A DNA stretch of 64,000 bases from Ophioderma brevispina (Eukaryota > Echinodermata > Ophiuroidea > Amphilepidida > Ophiodermatidae). Both the position numbers and the translations under genes were made by a program. The notes below the pieces were generated by a model. It ran no database searches. It was not told where the DNA came from and saw only the letters and a list, made by a program, of their open reading frames with translations. Of this stretch, positions 14,880-29,057 are shown in pieces. The stretch's first letter is position 1; each line of letters starts with the position of its first letter. The stretch covers positions 16,203 through 80,202 of the forward strand of contig JAMKCH010012762.1 in NCBI GenBank assembly GCA_023653785.1, written 5' to 3'.

Positions 14880-15840
14880 TTGGTAGTTAGTATGGACCCT
14901 CAATATCAACGCTAGGGGTAGGTTAGTGGTGAGAGTACTCTCAAATTGTGGTGCACTTTTCAATAGGGGCCATTTAAAGTTTATAACAGGTGGTCAAAAT
15001 TTAAAATGACTCCAATCATGTTGAAATGGATGCAATATGTGTCCGTTTCTAGTCATAAGGATTCCGAAAAATGTATTAGGCTTGTACTATCTATGTGACC
15101 CAATTGGTTTTTGTGAGTTATTGGGTAAAAATGGTCTACTACTACTAAAAAAGGCATATTGAAAAAAATGGTCAATTTCTATTGGTAAAGGGTTGCAAAA
15201 TCGAAGTTGCTCCAATTTTGTTGTGAAATAATAGATTAGAGTGTCATTAGACGTTAATTGAGTCAAAATAAGAGAATGGTTTGTACCATCGTGCAATGCT
15301 CATTAGTTACATGTTATGGGACAAAAAATGGTCAAGTAGGTCAACATACCCATTGGTTGTTGACCTTCGTTGACCTTTATCTCAGTCGTAAGCCATTAAC
15401 TTAAAACATAATAAAACTATACGCGTTTTATGAGTCCTCTTACCTCAGGGCATAACCTTGGAAGTATTTAAATATAATCAGGGATTAACTTTTTATGTTG
15501 ACCCCACTGTACGAAACCGAGCCAGATTGACCTTTTTTGCCATTTTAGGCGCCATTTGTCCATTATAACTCCTAAAACAATGGTCGTAGGTGGTTACAAG
15601 ACTATACATTGTTGGAATCCTGATGATAGATGGACAACTTCACGGGCATACATTTAAACATGAATTGAGGGCAGTTTAAAAGTTTGGACCCCTGTGTAAA
15701 CTTAATATGGCCCCTTATTGAAAAAGTGATACCACAATTTGAAGAGTAATACACATAGCATTGTATGTAGAGGGTCCATCTAACTACCCAAAGGTGGTCA
15801 ACCTTCTGTTAGTGGGAATGGTGGTAAACTGAATACTTAA
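14880..15840. repeat. Degenerate dispersed repeat
   Basis: The stretch is non-coding and shares short blocks (GACCCCTGTGTAAAC, GGCCCCTTATTG, GTCATAAGGATTCC) with the 10.26-10.48 kb arm and the palindrome at 51.65-52.65 kb. It is likely an old, long copy of that family, broken by indels. The borders are approximate. Confidence 0.35.
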
Positions 15841-15847
15841 ATAGCCC

Positions 15848-16073
15848 TATTGAATTATGCTCCGCCTCTTATTACGAACAGTGATTGGCAAGGACATGTC
15901 ATGGTAACATTGGATGATACACACAACAACCTCACCGTGTATCATGTTCACCACAACCGGGTATATGGACAGACAACCGGGATTAAGCGCCATGCGATCT
16001 TGGCCAGGCAAGATGTCCCTGATTGCAATACCATTGAGAACCTGTTGGATGACATAGAAGCCGACAGGAAAAT
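15848..16073 (+). CDS. Candidate exon or coding relic, family unknown
   Basis: An open + strand frame starts after a possible acceptor (TTAAATAG) and ends at a good donor (AAAAT then GTAAAG). Its translation is compositionally protein-like, containing WQGHVMVTLDDTHNNLTVYH, GIKRHAILARQDVPDC and TIENLLDDIEAD. I do not recognise a family. Dispersed repeats lie directly upstream, so it could equally be a fragment of a mobile-element protein. The opposite strand is also open over part of this stretch but reads less like protein. Confidence 0.28.
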
Positions 16074-16627
16074 GTAAAGAAAGAACCTTTTTGCAGGATT
16101 TGCAGCGCATTGCAACTGGGAGTGGGCAACTTAGATCCGCAGCGTATACGCACTTTGGTCAACAGTTTGCGCAAGAGGTGTCTTTAAGTCATTGAGAAGG
16201 ACGGTGGACCTACCCATTATTGAACATTGAACAGCTTGCTTCCTTGTTGAGTTGATAAGATTTTGAAATGGAGTAATAAATGTTGTTTTATGACCAGAAA
16301 GCAATGAGTACTTTTTCACTTTTCTGTGTGAAATTGAATTTGCAGACAAAAGTGCAACTTTTTTCCTTGCACGAAATTTCATAAAATGACCGATTTCATG
16401 GTAAAAACGATGTCTATCGGGTAAAAGTAAATTGTCATTTTGTGCGTAAAAAAGATATTTGCGCATCCATCAGTTTTTGAATAATAAAAATAAATTAAAT
16501 ACTTTTTTAGTTACGTCAAAAAGTATCAGAAGGGGACTTTCTTTTCTTGCTGAGTGTATATACTGTGCTCTAGAATGCTATAACAACTCCGTGGGAATAC
16601 TAGAAATATGGAGCTCTTACACTTCTA

Positions 16628-17488
16628 CAGTGTGAGTCAAAATGATTGTTCCCCAAATACCTTATTTTTTTTCTTGTCAAACTGTGCAAGGTTGCTCTTA
16701 AAATTGTAAATACTTCAAAAGTACATTTAAATAGCTTTCACAGGAATTTTGAATTCTTCATTTTGGTTCAGGCGATCAATATCTGCATTCATTTAAATAA
16801 AGGCCCTCAGATTTGCCTTTGTACAAGATTCTATTGATTTGGTTATTGAAGCGCAAATTTCAAGTGGAATACCTAATATGTCAGTACGCTTTACACACTG
16901 GTGGATAAATGGTAATGCCCCAATGAGTGTAACACAGGCCAGTTATTAAGTTATGATTAATGCAACAACAAGTGCAATTCTATTTTGACTGTTTAGAATT
17001 CTTCAAGGTTTGGAATGAACTCGTTTTTAACTATAACTAATAAGGCAACAAAAAGATATTGAAAAATGCACACCAAAACCAGGTTTCAGTTTAAATGATA
17101 CACCTTAGTTGGCCAAAGGTCAGACTTTTTGGAACAATTTTCAATCATGATAAATATTATAATGTTGTGCTTCAATATCTCTATCGTGAATAAATGCAAC
17201 AAACAAGAAAAGTTCTTTGCCTTTCTTGTTTTTCTGGATCCAGGTTTATCAATTACACTGTTCACATGTTTACTGTATTAAATTTGTACACGTAGCATTT
17301 TGGGAGCCCTCTAAAAATGAGGCAAATACTTGAAAATGAAATGCATGAATCTCGTGATTGTTGACATGGTGATTGAGAAGTAAATATTTGTTAATATAAA
17401 GTATATAAATTAATAATATTCTAAAAAGATTACACATATTTTAAATATTTTTTGTTTCATCGGGGAACAATCATTTTGACTCATACTG
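16628..17488. mobile_element. TA-flanked Tc1/mariner-type element, non-autonomous
   Basis: The left end CAGTGTGAGTCAAAATGATT and the inverted right end differ at one position over 27 bases. Each end is flanked by TA (16626-16627 and 17489-17490), as expected for Tc1/mariner insertion. The ~0.86-kb interior has no open frame resembling a transposase, so the copy is a deletion derivative or MITE. It lies just upstream of the OAS gene. The assignment to the superfamily rests on the end sequence and TA flanks only. Confidence 0.75.
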
Positions 17489-17834
17489 TAGTTCACTATA
17501 AAATTCATGAGTATTTTCGATGAATGCATGTAGAAATGGATCACAATTAAGGGATAGCTTGTGATTTTTAGATTTATCACATGTCAGTGTCAACAAAGAT
17601 TATGTAGAATAATCTTTGGTGTCAACACGGAGCCACGGTGAATGCGTGTATACAATGAAAATGATTGCGTTGCGTGTTAAGGTAATTTCCAAAATGCATG
17701 CATGGGGGAAAACCCAGTTACGTGCATAGCTTTAATCATACTGATAATAGCAATACTCCGCCTCTGATAAAATTGCACCACCGTAGTGTAGTCAGCACAA
17801 GTAATTACCTAAATCAACCATTTTCTCCTCACAG

Positions 17835-17897
17835 GATTGTTGGTACATTATAAAGGTTGTAAAACAGTAGTAACGTTTTCGAATTACATTGGTCGCT
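17835..17897 (+). promoter_or_regulatory. Likely 5' untranslated part of OAS exon 1
   Basis: A strong acceptor-like tract (TTTTCTCCTCACAG) ends at 17834, just before the coding start at 17898. This suggests that the first coding exon begins here and that a further, non-coding exon and the true promoter lie upstream. I could not place that exon or a TATA box. Confidence 0.4.
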
Positions 17898-18080
17898 ATG
17901 GCAGCTCGACTAAAGAAGACGCAGCCATGGAACTTGCAGCCCAGAGATTTTGATACGTGGTACAAAAAAAACATACAAGACGGACTGAAATCGTTTCACA
18001 AGGAATGCGGTCGGGTTGTGAATGAAGTCGTACAGTTGATATACCAGCATGCGCCGCTGAATGTCAAAGAAGTTATCAAG
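17898..18080 (+). CDS. OAS exon 1
   Basis: It encodes 61 residues from ATG at 17898, intact and in one frame, ending in phase 0 before the donor GTACAT. The start is chosen because the upstream in-frame codons lie close to the acceptor-like tract and contain no other ATG. The product has a Trp-rich start (QPWNLQPRDFDTWY) and the helix-forming DGLKSFHKEC and NEVVQLIYQHAP, ending in VKEVIK. It corresponds to the N-terminal helices of OAS that contact dsRNA and lead to the nucleotide-binding GS motif. Confidence 0.85.
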
Positions 18081-21000
18081 GTACATAATCATGGGTAAAC
18101 GTAGAGAGGGGGGATGTGGACGTCCATTTTGGAGGTGACGCGTATGTAAGCTTATGTAAGGCGAGATTAATGTGTGGAGTGCCAAATCGTGTACCACGCA
18201 TTTCACTACGGAATAAACCCCAAACTCGTCCTAACCTCGTCTTCATGGCCAAATTCATTCCCATTGAAAAATGTGTGGTACACGATTTGGCAGTCCTCTA
18301 TGGTGGTATTGCTGTTAAGACCTAGTCCGTTTAGAACCAGACCTCGAGCGAGCAGCGCGAGGTCTGGTGATATTTGTATTCCCAAAGCTTTAGTTTGCTT
18401 TACTTTTAGGCTGCGGGTGAAAACAACAGGTCGCTGATTCAGCACTGTCCTCTGTCTGAATTTGTTCATTGTTTTGTATCGCTGTGTTCTTTGTAGAGCA
18501 CCATATAAATGCGTGTTTATTATTATTTATTATTATTATATTTGGTCTAAGTGTTATTTGTTATTTTGTATTATCACACTATATAACTTACCGTTATTCT
18601 GCCACAAAAAAGTGAAAAAAAACCCTCTAAAAAGTCTGTGAAATTCTTTGTGCTGCCTTCAAAACGGAACTTAACAGAATTGAGGTTAGGACTTTTTCGT
18701 GTGGATCAACCACTTCTTGCCTTTTTTTTTTTTTTTTTTTTTTGGGGGGGGGGGGGGGTACGGCTTAGAACCTGTTTTTGTCTTCTATATGAAACCCTCA
18801 AGAATGGAACCCTCAGAAATAGTTCTTAAAATCTGAGAACCCCAAAAGTTTCCCAACAGAACCATAAAATGTGCTATACAGCAGTTAAAAAACTATTTTG
18901 GTTCGTTGAAGAACCTTACAGGTTTCCATATAGAGGACAAGTTTAGAACCTATTCTCATCTTTTTTTCTTAGAGTGATCCATGTCAATAATAATATCTCT
19001 TGTAGTTTATTTACTGTTTTATACTATGCTTGTAAATTAATTGTATAATTTGATTGACATGGAAATAAAATATGATATAATATGAAACTAGCCCCTTCAA
19101 TTTAGGTAGAAATCAAAACTTAACTCAAAATATCAACATTCCAAGCCCATAATTTGCGCAAGAAATCAAGATACAGGTTTTAAAAGAGAGTCGTGGAGTA
19201 GACTATGTCTATCTTGTATGAATTTCTTTTTTCTGCCCGAAGGGTAGTCTGTTTCTGTATTGCCACCAATATCTTCCACAGTGTATAAGTCCCCTGTGCC
19301 TTGTACCATGTGTACTGTACACACATTCCCAGTTGCAGCTAAAGAGAGTGTGTTGTGGTTTGCTATAGTCTCATTCACAGCAATGCAATGTTCACACAAT
19401 GGTTCAAAATAACACTAATAATAGTGAAAAGCTTAAACTGTTGAACATGTTGATCCAGCCTAAATTAAACTGACATACAGCCAATCATAGGTGGCCTTAT
19501 ACTGGTATCTGGAGCCAATTTAATATGATTATATGCCATGCACTGTTCTATCTCTTGTGGCAAGGTAAAAAAACAATGCTGCAGAATATGTAACCTTGTG
19601 GCTTGTCACATATTACTGAATGTGAAAATGTGTTGTTTAACAATATTTTATGGTTAAAAGTCTTAAAAGATTGTTTAGTATTATAAGTGGGATGCAATTA
19701 GCCTAATTTGAAGTGCCAATGGTTGAAAAGGGTTGTATATTAGTTAAGTTACATTGATAAGTATTTAGTGAATTTTGTATAAAGTTGTGACTTACCCACC
19801 ATTCTACATAACAAGGACCACTTCCTGTTTGACAATTGATGAAAAGCAGATAGCTGAACATCCTTCATGTGAATTGCCACCAAAGTATTATTACACATGT
19901 TGGACTATTTATCATGCGGATGAATACATGCAAGGTGGTTCACTTTTTCATCCCCAGTAATTTGTCTTACCTTGTGGAGGTCTGAAATTTTTAGAACCAG
20001 CAACCAAGGGCAAAACCCACATTTTGATCTGGGTCAATGGTGTACCATATGCATGGTACATGCATGGCTGTGTGGAATTGACTGTCTTATATAACATAAT
20101 TGCTTGATCTGGGTCAATGTTTATTGCATAAAATGCATGACCTGCGTGGAATTGAACCTTTAACAACATGCTTAATTGATATTTGGAGAATGAGAAATAA
20201 TATGCTCGTGATTACTATGTATACACCATTTGCAAAGCAACATATGAGTGGAATTTACACAAAAATTTATAATTAGTCTGGCAATTTGAACACAAAAGTT
20301 TAATTGAAAGTCAGGGGGGGGGGGGTGGGACGTACATGCAAAGTTTTTCAACAGGGGAGATATTAGGGAAGAAACCAAATATAAAAGAAGTGCAAGGAGC
20401 TACTCTCACTAAATTGTGTGTTTAAAGATTTACAGCCCTCTATTCAGTGTTGGTGACAGTTGGCATTTTGAATTGGGAAAAATGTCTGATATGCTTTAAG
20501 CTGATATGTCTTAATTTGTCGTATACTTTGTCCCGTATCTGTTTCGTATCATATTAGCGCAATCACCTTATTGCCATTGATGCTATAATAATATTGCTTA
20601 TAAGTGCATTTTGTTACCTCAACTCCACTTATTATTATATCCTATAATAATACTATGCATTTTGATAGCGTAGTGTAGTGTGTTATAGGTACGTATATGT
20701 GGATACGTGTGCACATGTTATATATTTGTTTATAAACCATACAATGTATGCGTGTGCATATTTAATGTCCCGTGTACTTATGCATAATTATCTTGCTAAC
20801 TTACTTACATTTAATTTTATTTTGGGTGGCCAAACTTGTTAGAGCTTCGGCCTCATTTTTTGGCAGCCCTCCATTGTCGCAATCCATGTATTCATTTATG
20901 TGTAAATGGAGAAACAACTGAAAACTGAAACAAAAACACAACACCTTGAGCACATAGGTCACCTTGCAGATTAAAATTAGGGTTCTTTTTTTTTTTACAA

Positions 21001-24000
21001 TATATAGACTACCAGCAAGACTTGGCTGTTCCTTGGATGTTGAAATTGGAAATAACTAGATTTGGATAAATAACAATACCATATTGATTTAAAATTTATT
21101 GCCATTAAAATTAGCCATAATTTTGTGGTTATGTGAAAGTTAAAATCACATTAATAATACAACCGTTAGGTCTAAGTTTATATAGGCCTCTCCATGATTT
21201 GCTATTGATAGGCCTAGAATGACTTTATTTACAAAGACAAGGAAACAAAAAAACTCAGATCATGTGGTATATTTTGTTTTGGCAGAGCTCACATCCATAG
21301 TCCTTTAAATATATACTATGTATGACAACAATAACAATTTTCTATTGTAATTTTGCAATAATTAAAGATTCATTTGGTATTACTTGAAGATGGTATTTTC
21401 AGCTTATGTAATTTAAGTGTGAATTAATTCACTGGTATCATATAAGATGCACAACAAAAACAAAAAACGCTTCGGCGATTATGACTTTAACATGTTTATA
21501 TTTAAGAAAAGAAGCAACCTTTTAAGTTAGTGTGGAAAGACGCGCGACTAGCAATGACTCTTGGGCCTAATTAAAAGATACTTTTATTTACGTTAATGCA
21601 ATGGAGAGGATGTGAAAACAATAGTCACCCCGCATCATCATCACCAATGGGAACTAGTAACTAATTACTGACGTATGGACGTTAATCGACCCCCTAATGT
21701 TTAATAGCATTCTCATATGAACACAATAGTGTTGGTGGTCATTAATACTAATGCCTCCTCCTCCCTATCCTAATTTGTGTCAGGTTGCAAAATAATATAA
21801 CAAGCCTAATTTATGTCATGAAGCCTAAATTCATTAGTGCAGATTGTCCTTTTTAAGGACGCTTCTTGTTTCGAATATAACGTCGCTACACTGGAAAAAA
21901 TGACAGTGGCAATTAACAGCAAATACTGTAAAACTTCCCAAAACTTACAGTAATTTGGCTGTAATTTGGAAATACACAGGAAAATACTGTCAATGTATTT
22001 CCCAAATTTTTCCAGCCTATAATGGCAAAATCTAAAAGTGAAGACTTTGGTTCGAAATTTATGAGTAACAACTTCATTATACTACTACTAGGAATGTTTC
22101 ATATATACCATTAAGTACCACATCTACAGGGGAAAATACTGGCAATTTTGACAGGAAAATCCTGGCAGACAATTCTGGCAACAAAACACCGTAAAAATAT
22201 AGGCGTTTTACGGTTTTTCATTCAATGATGTATATTTTACAGTTTGATGTAATTCATTTTACAACAAACAAATTTTACAGTATATGCACTGTAAAAAATG
22301 TGGAAGGCCTACTAAGTTAGAGTTTTTCGTTCCAGGGTTTTTTTTATTCTCCACACATTCACAATCTCTGTAATAACTCACAAATATATGTGTTTTAAGC
22401 GTTTGATTAAATTAAATTTTACAATTACTGTACATTTACGGTAATTTGTTGGCAGAATTGCTGCCAGGATTTTACTGTAAAACTACATATGTTTTTTAAG
22501 CAGTGTAACACACTTTATCCTGTGCTGATTTAGTTGCCTTAAATAATTACACCCTATAATATAATTGTACTTACACAAATTTGTGACTCATTAACTTCAG
22601 GTGGAATCACTTGGAAGGGACGGAGCTGAAGGGCCTTTCTGATTTCGACTTATTGGTTATGGTGAACCCACCAGCTCTTCCGTACCTGAAAGATGTTTGC
22701 AAACATTTCGTCCGTTATTTTGAAGGTGCACTTTAAGAGCCATTATCGAAATCGGTAAAGCCATAGAGGAGATGCTGATGTGGAAACTTTGGAAGAAAAG
22801 GAGTTGATGATGACTACAGAACTGAATGTGTCAGGAAAACTAGTAGAGGTTGATATACTGCCAACAGCTGACAATCTGGCTTATATGGGTAATTGATATC
22901 TCTGAGGGATCGGAGTTATTACTAGATCTGTACAGTAGAGTCATTTCCATGAGATCCTGAACCTTTTTTTTCTTTCTGGATTTCACCAAATAAATAAATC
23001 TAAATAAATAAATAATAATAAATAATAAATTAAAACACTACAAAAAAAAAATACAAAACATCATCTATAGCTCCATAATTAAGTATTTGACAACTTTGTA
23101 ATTTTTCCCCAAAATAGGGCCAGACCAGTTTGAACCAATAAAAGGATATCCTGGAACCAGGCTGAGCTATGACAAATTAGGTGCCATTTCCCACTTGCTG
23201 CACACAGGGTATTTGGAGATGGTGTTTATTGTTTTAGGCTTGACAAGGGACATACACTATGCTACAATGACTCAAGCAAATAATGGCGTTATTGATAAAT
23301 AAATCCACTGGTTCACGGACAAAACACTCAGATTCCCCTTTGTTAATTTGGAACGGCAATGCCAGAGCTTGTGACTGTCCATGTAGTTTGAAAAGATCAA
23401 GAACTCGTTTATCCACGCACAGTTTTTAGGGTAGACTTTCACATAGAAGTCCCAAATACGCAAATGAGGTATTATCATTGATTCCGTCATGCCTGTATGA
23501 TGTTGTTCATTAGCGCAGGACGGAATCAATGGCAATACATCATTTTTATACTTGGTGCTTCTATATGAAACGTCTACCCAGTTTGGATGAGCTGGCCTCG
23601 TTCAAGATTCAAATAAACTTTGAGGTTCTACTGTGAATTCAATAATTTTGACTGTAATTTCATTTATTGAAAAAGAAATAATGTGACCAACCTCATGGTT
23701 GATATTTGCTTGGTAATCTGTGACCTACTTAGTGCATACAAAGACCTATAACTATTCCTGAACCTCATTTCTATTCATTTACCACCATGTATTTAGAACA
23801 TATCAAAAGCACGGGGTGCTAGCGACCTACTAACAACACGGTAAGTCATAGAAATGGGGTTACGCGCAAGTTACTGCAAGTTAAGTTTTGTTTCTGCACA
23901 AAACATGTTAGGTCACAGTTTTCAAACACTTTCTCCATATTTTTTGTTCACTTTGTTTCCGATTCGGACAATGATGAATATACGGTTAAAGTAATTGAAC

Positions 24001-27000
24001 GCATAGTAAAAGCCCAAGTTTATTTTATTCGTGAAAGAGGACCAGTATCTTTTGCTTTGCTGTGCATGACAAACAATACTCATCTTAATCGGGTGATGAT
24101 CACCTGAAATCTTTGTTCAGCTGTATGGGTAATAACCAATGGGGTGAACGCATTCAAAACCAGTCTCCGTGCTGGGCGCTGACTTTTTTAATATTGCACG
24201 AAATAATTAGCAGTTTGGGGTGCTTGTATCCACACATAATGTCAATTCGATACAAACAATCCGCCACAAATATCAGTTGTTGGATGTTTGGGTGCTATTG
24301 GGTGTTTAAATTTTGTCCTACCCCCATTGCCAACACAACGAATGAAATGAACACATTAAGTCCTCTTGATTTAATAAAAAAAACCGCCTCAATGAATACA
24401 CTTTCACGCTGCGCGCTTGCCACTTTTGATGAGAAAAAGAGTACTGAGCACATGATCCAGTTGTCGATTCGTGGTTAGTATGCAAGCTGGCACCCACAGT
24501 ATGTGGAAGAAGCGTAGCAGCCATTGCTCTATGTTTGTTACTCTAGGTTTTGCTTTGTGGTCGGAAAAACAGGCAGAACGGTGAATGTTTCTAAAGATTA
24601 CGTAACGATTTACCTCTCTATCTATAAAGAACCTCCTTTGGTATAACAATCTTCTTCCAGTTTAAGCGCCAACTTCATATTTGAAACTCTGGCTCTGTTA
24701 CTTTCCAGAACCTAAAAGTAATTTGAAGTTCTTTATCATCTGCACTACCGAGCGGATTTACTGGTATCAACAGTGCTATTATTTGCTCAAGTCAATTGCG
24801 GCATGATTACATCCTACTGCCCAGATAGCAACTGACGTCCGGGTCTACGTCGTTCCACGATCGCGGTCGCCAACCAACGTCCAGCCGACGTTGGGAAAAC
24901 GGTGGGGAAATTGTCGGTAGACTGTGCGGCAAACCAACGTCCAGCTGAGTTGGGAAAACGGTGGGGCAATGGTCGTTTGATGGTCAGCAACCCAAAACCA
25001 ACGTCAGAGCCCGACTTCTGGGAAACGTGGGGAATTTTGGGGTCGTTAGATGGCGGCAAACCAACGTCAAGCCGACTTTTGGAAACAGTGGGGGAAATGG
25101 TCGTTTGATGGTCGGCAAACCAACATCAGCCGAACGTTGGGAAAACGGTGGTGAAATGGTCTTGGGATGGTTGACAATCCAACTGTGTGATCGGGAGAAG
25201 TTGGGAAAATGGTGGGTGAACTGGTCGTTTTTTTGTTTGGCAGGCCAACGTTGGGCCGTTGTTGGGGAAATGGTGGAGGACTGGTTCGTTTTATTATTTT
25301 ATGGTTGGTAGCCCCCGTCCCGGGGAGAAGGTGGGGAAATGGTGGGGGAACTGGTCGTTTTGTGTCGGCACCAACGTTGGGGCAATTATATGTTGTCCCG
25401 CAGACTATAATTAATCTAAAAAATCTAATTAGGAGGGCCTCAATTAATAAGGAAATTAAGTAGGCTCTATCCAAAGCGGACAGAGCTTTCAGCAAAAATA
25501 GGGCCTATGGCATGATTAGCCTATGCTTAGCAACACGTGCGTAAAAATAAAACATATGGTCTTTGCAGTTGACTAATATTTTTCGATTTTGTGCACTTTG
25601 TTTTCAACGTGATACAGGGATTCCTTGAGCTTTTCGGGGTTTTTTTTTGCACCTCTTTGAAGCTCTGTGCCGTATTTTCGCATTTTTATTAGTCTTTAAG
25701 TTAGTCTTCACTTTGTGTGTTTTCTATACTGTTTGAAAGACTTTTCACGTTGATATATATTATATATTGATATTGCCCTTTGGATAATCAACAGGACAAG
25801 TAGCTCAATTGGATAGTCGCTCCTTCTAATACAAAGGTCCCTTGGTTCGAATCCCGGTCAGGCCGTAAGTCGATTTTCAGTTACTATATAATAATATAAC
25901 CTAAACAAAGATATGAACTTACTTGTGTATTAAGTCCCTGAAAAACCATAACGGAAATGTTTCTTTTTTTAGTCATGGAGCCCAAGTAGTGATTTTATAA
26001 CATGGCAAAACATCGTTTTTAGTCCGGTGCTCGACCCATATAATTTGCGCAAGCGTCCACACAAATTGTTTTGCTGGTTTCTAGGCAACATTGACCTGAT
26101 ATTTCCAAATCTTGATGATGCCACTTGGCATCATGACATTGTGAGATAGGGAAGGGTGTAATTTAACAGGGGGTAAAAATTTGTAAATGTTTCATGTGGA
26201 TTTGAAATATGTATAGAAGTGTTTATCTTGTCCTAAGGTATAAAAAAGTATAGTTTCCTATAACTGCAACCTTTTGTGTTTTCACAGACAGACCCAAAAT
26301 TTGTTCAAGGTCATCATGGGATAAATCTTTCAACGATCGATTTGTTAAATTGGTTTCAAATCGTGCGTATGGGAATGTAAAAACCGAAAAAAACATTACC
26401 TCATGTCAATCATTGCTAAGGTATCTATCAGAGACTAAAATGATTAACCCCCATAGCCCCGGTGGACCTTCTCCATATTACCCCTTATTTATACCACAAA
26501 TGTCCAACAAAGTGTTTAACCTATTAGGATACGGGCTACCATGACCCCTGCACCCCCCCGGGGATTTTGGAGACAACCATTTTTGTGAAAGCTTACCATA
26601 AAGCAACTGAATTCAGTTGTCTGCAAAAATCCCCACCCTGGGTTAAACGGGTGAGGCGCTTTTTAAAAATGGTTGCCAAAATGCAACCAAACCCCTTGGG
26701 AGAAAGTACCAATAGCCTAGCACAGCCAGAAAATCACAGGCCTTGATTTTGGATACCAATAGATAGCTATGGTCCTCCTCTTTCCATTGATACCAACTGA
26801 GTACCAACCATGCCTTAGCATTCCGTCACAATGACGTCATAAAGTTCGCATGGTAGCAAAATTGTCAATTTTCATAGACACACATTAGGGGAAAATTCAA
26901 TTTTTCGCCAAAAATGTTAGGAATTTCCACTTTTCATGCGGTTTTTGGCTCTACTTGAGGAAAAGGACTAGTTTTATAAAAAGAGAGCATTTGTGCTATA

Positions 27001-29009
27001 ATAATGTTTGAGTCGGCTAAAAATTGCGAACTATTCAATTTTTCCACCCTTAATCAGGACATGTATTTTCAATACTTTCTCAAACCATATGACATAATAG
27101 GTGACGTCATAATGGGGAATGCTGGTACCTATTTGATACCAATGGGAAAGAAGAGAAACTCTACGTACCCTGTGGTACCAAAATTTAAAGGAAACAGGAT
27201 GTTCAGTAACGAAAATCACGGGGGAGGGGGTGGAGTGGTTACACAAATGACTCAGGTAGACAAGGGTTAAGTCAAACGTGACAAGTATATCGATGTCTTC
27301 TAAGCCTTGGAAGATCGACTGGTGTGCCAGAGCACTGTCTGAGAGATTTGTCGAGGATGCACATCCAGAGAGCCATTTATCAAGCCCTGATTTGGTTCCA
27401 GGCAGATGTGGCAGAACCAGAAATTCCTCCAGCCAGATGATCTGGTTGGAAGTTAAATGATGGAGCACTAGATACAAGTGGCATCAGGAGGTTGATGCCA
27501 CAAGAGTTGTATGACATAATAGTAGAGGAAGAATATATGATACAGAAGAAGACAATTAAGACATGACTCAAGAAGAGGAGGAGGAAAGAGAAGATCAATT
27601 TCTGAATCTAAAGGGAGTTGCATTTAAGCTCGTATACCAAGGAAACAGCTTTGCTTAAAAGATCGGCAATTGAACAATACCAATGATTATTAACATTGGA
27701 AATTTCTTCTTATCATATCCAAACCACAGTGGTTCTCAAATGTGATATAGCCAGAGGTGGGTACAATGTCGGCTGCTTCACTGATTCTGCAAGGTCCTTC
27801 TGTGCATTGTTGCACCCACATTGAGCAGACCAAAAGATGCTCCAGTGTCCTGATCTGCTTCCAGGTGTAGACTCACTCTGCAAGGAAACCTTGGATCGGC
27901 CGATTCGGATCTCAATCAAGCTGAGACACCGCCACTCACCCCACGAGAAGCCAGCCCAAGGTGGAAGATGCTCAACCAGCTCAATACCAATGAGATGCCA
28001 CTTAGGGTGACAGCAAGTCTTTCTGTCCACAAGCCCAACTCCCCCAAACTCCTTAGAGACTATGTCAAAGGACCCGGACTTGCCTAAGAAACTTACCCGG
28101 ACATTAAGGCGGTCAGCAGACGCCTCTGTCCAAGCACAGGTGCTCCATACCAGATACGTGGCAGCTATGCTAATGCATGCTCGCTGCTGCATGTATAAGT
28201 TGTCGCGGAGCTGGCGAAGACACCCGCGACAAGCTGGCAGGATGCACCAACTACGGGTTCAAGCGCTGGGCTGACCACTCCATACAGGGCACGCATACTC
28301 CACACATGAGCAGCACCGGGGAGCCGCAGTTGATCTCAGGGCACACGGGCATACAGGGTAATGGGGAAAAGCCCTTGTGGGGGTTAAGGGGCTGAGACCC
28401 CGGAAGCTCTTGAGTTTAAATGTTTAGAGTGCTTTTGGAGAAGGGTTATGTCCTTATCTTGAACCAGATGAACTTGGTTTGAACGGCGGGGTCCAGGGGA
28501 GGAGCCCCCAGAAGCTCTGGGTTTTAGCATGGTTCAGCCGCATCCGGAGAGAGCTCTCGGTTATCTCTCAATCATGAAGCTGATGAACTATACTGCCACT
28601 GACGGGAGTCCAGGGTTCGGAGCAGTTGAAGCTACCCCTTGAGTTAAAGAGCATGTTTTAGTGCCTTCGGAGAGATCTTAGTTATCTCATTATCTGAAGG
28701 GAGAACTATACTGCCTGTTAAATAACAACAAAAATCACAACAACGGTATTTTTGTATTTTTCCGAAAACATATGTCAGCGCCCTCTGAGGTGGTGTCCGG
28801 GGCATGTGCCCCCTCCCCGTGCCCCTCACTAGCTACGACCACTGCTTCGATGTGGGTCTTATAAGAGAGTGCAGTCCAGGTGCTCCTAAGTAACATGCTA
28901 TCCACGTGCTCCACGGGCGCTCCAGACCAGGTCACTCAAAGGTGACGCATGGCACCGCCCCGCAGACGGAAAGCATCACCACCTGTGCCCCGGATTGGAC
29001 TTGCGCGCT

Positions 29010-29057
<48 letters not shown>

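Noticed and set aside
23181..23302. Continuation of OAS exon 3 past 23180
   Set aside because: The frame stays open for about 40 codons, but the text no longer resembles OAS. Ending at the GTGCCA donor joins exon 4 in phase with family-like sequence.
24902..25495. Several overlapping frames of 68-142 codons on both strands
   Set aside because: They are produced by the ~60-bp minisatellite, whose period is a multiple of three over several units.
25793..25864. A functional tRNA-Arg(UCU) gene
   Set aside because: Boxes A and B fit, but the acceptor, D and anticodon stems do not pair, so a SINE head is the better reading.
28320..28370. RNase H-like words (SGHTGIQGN) on the + strand
   Set aside because: The match is only nine residues long, with no supporting motif before or after, and lies next to a LINE relic on the other strand. 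It is probably coincidence.
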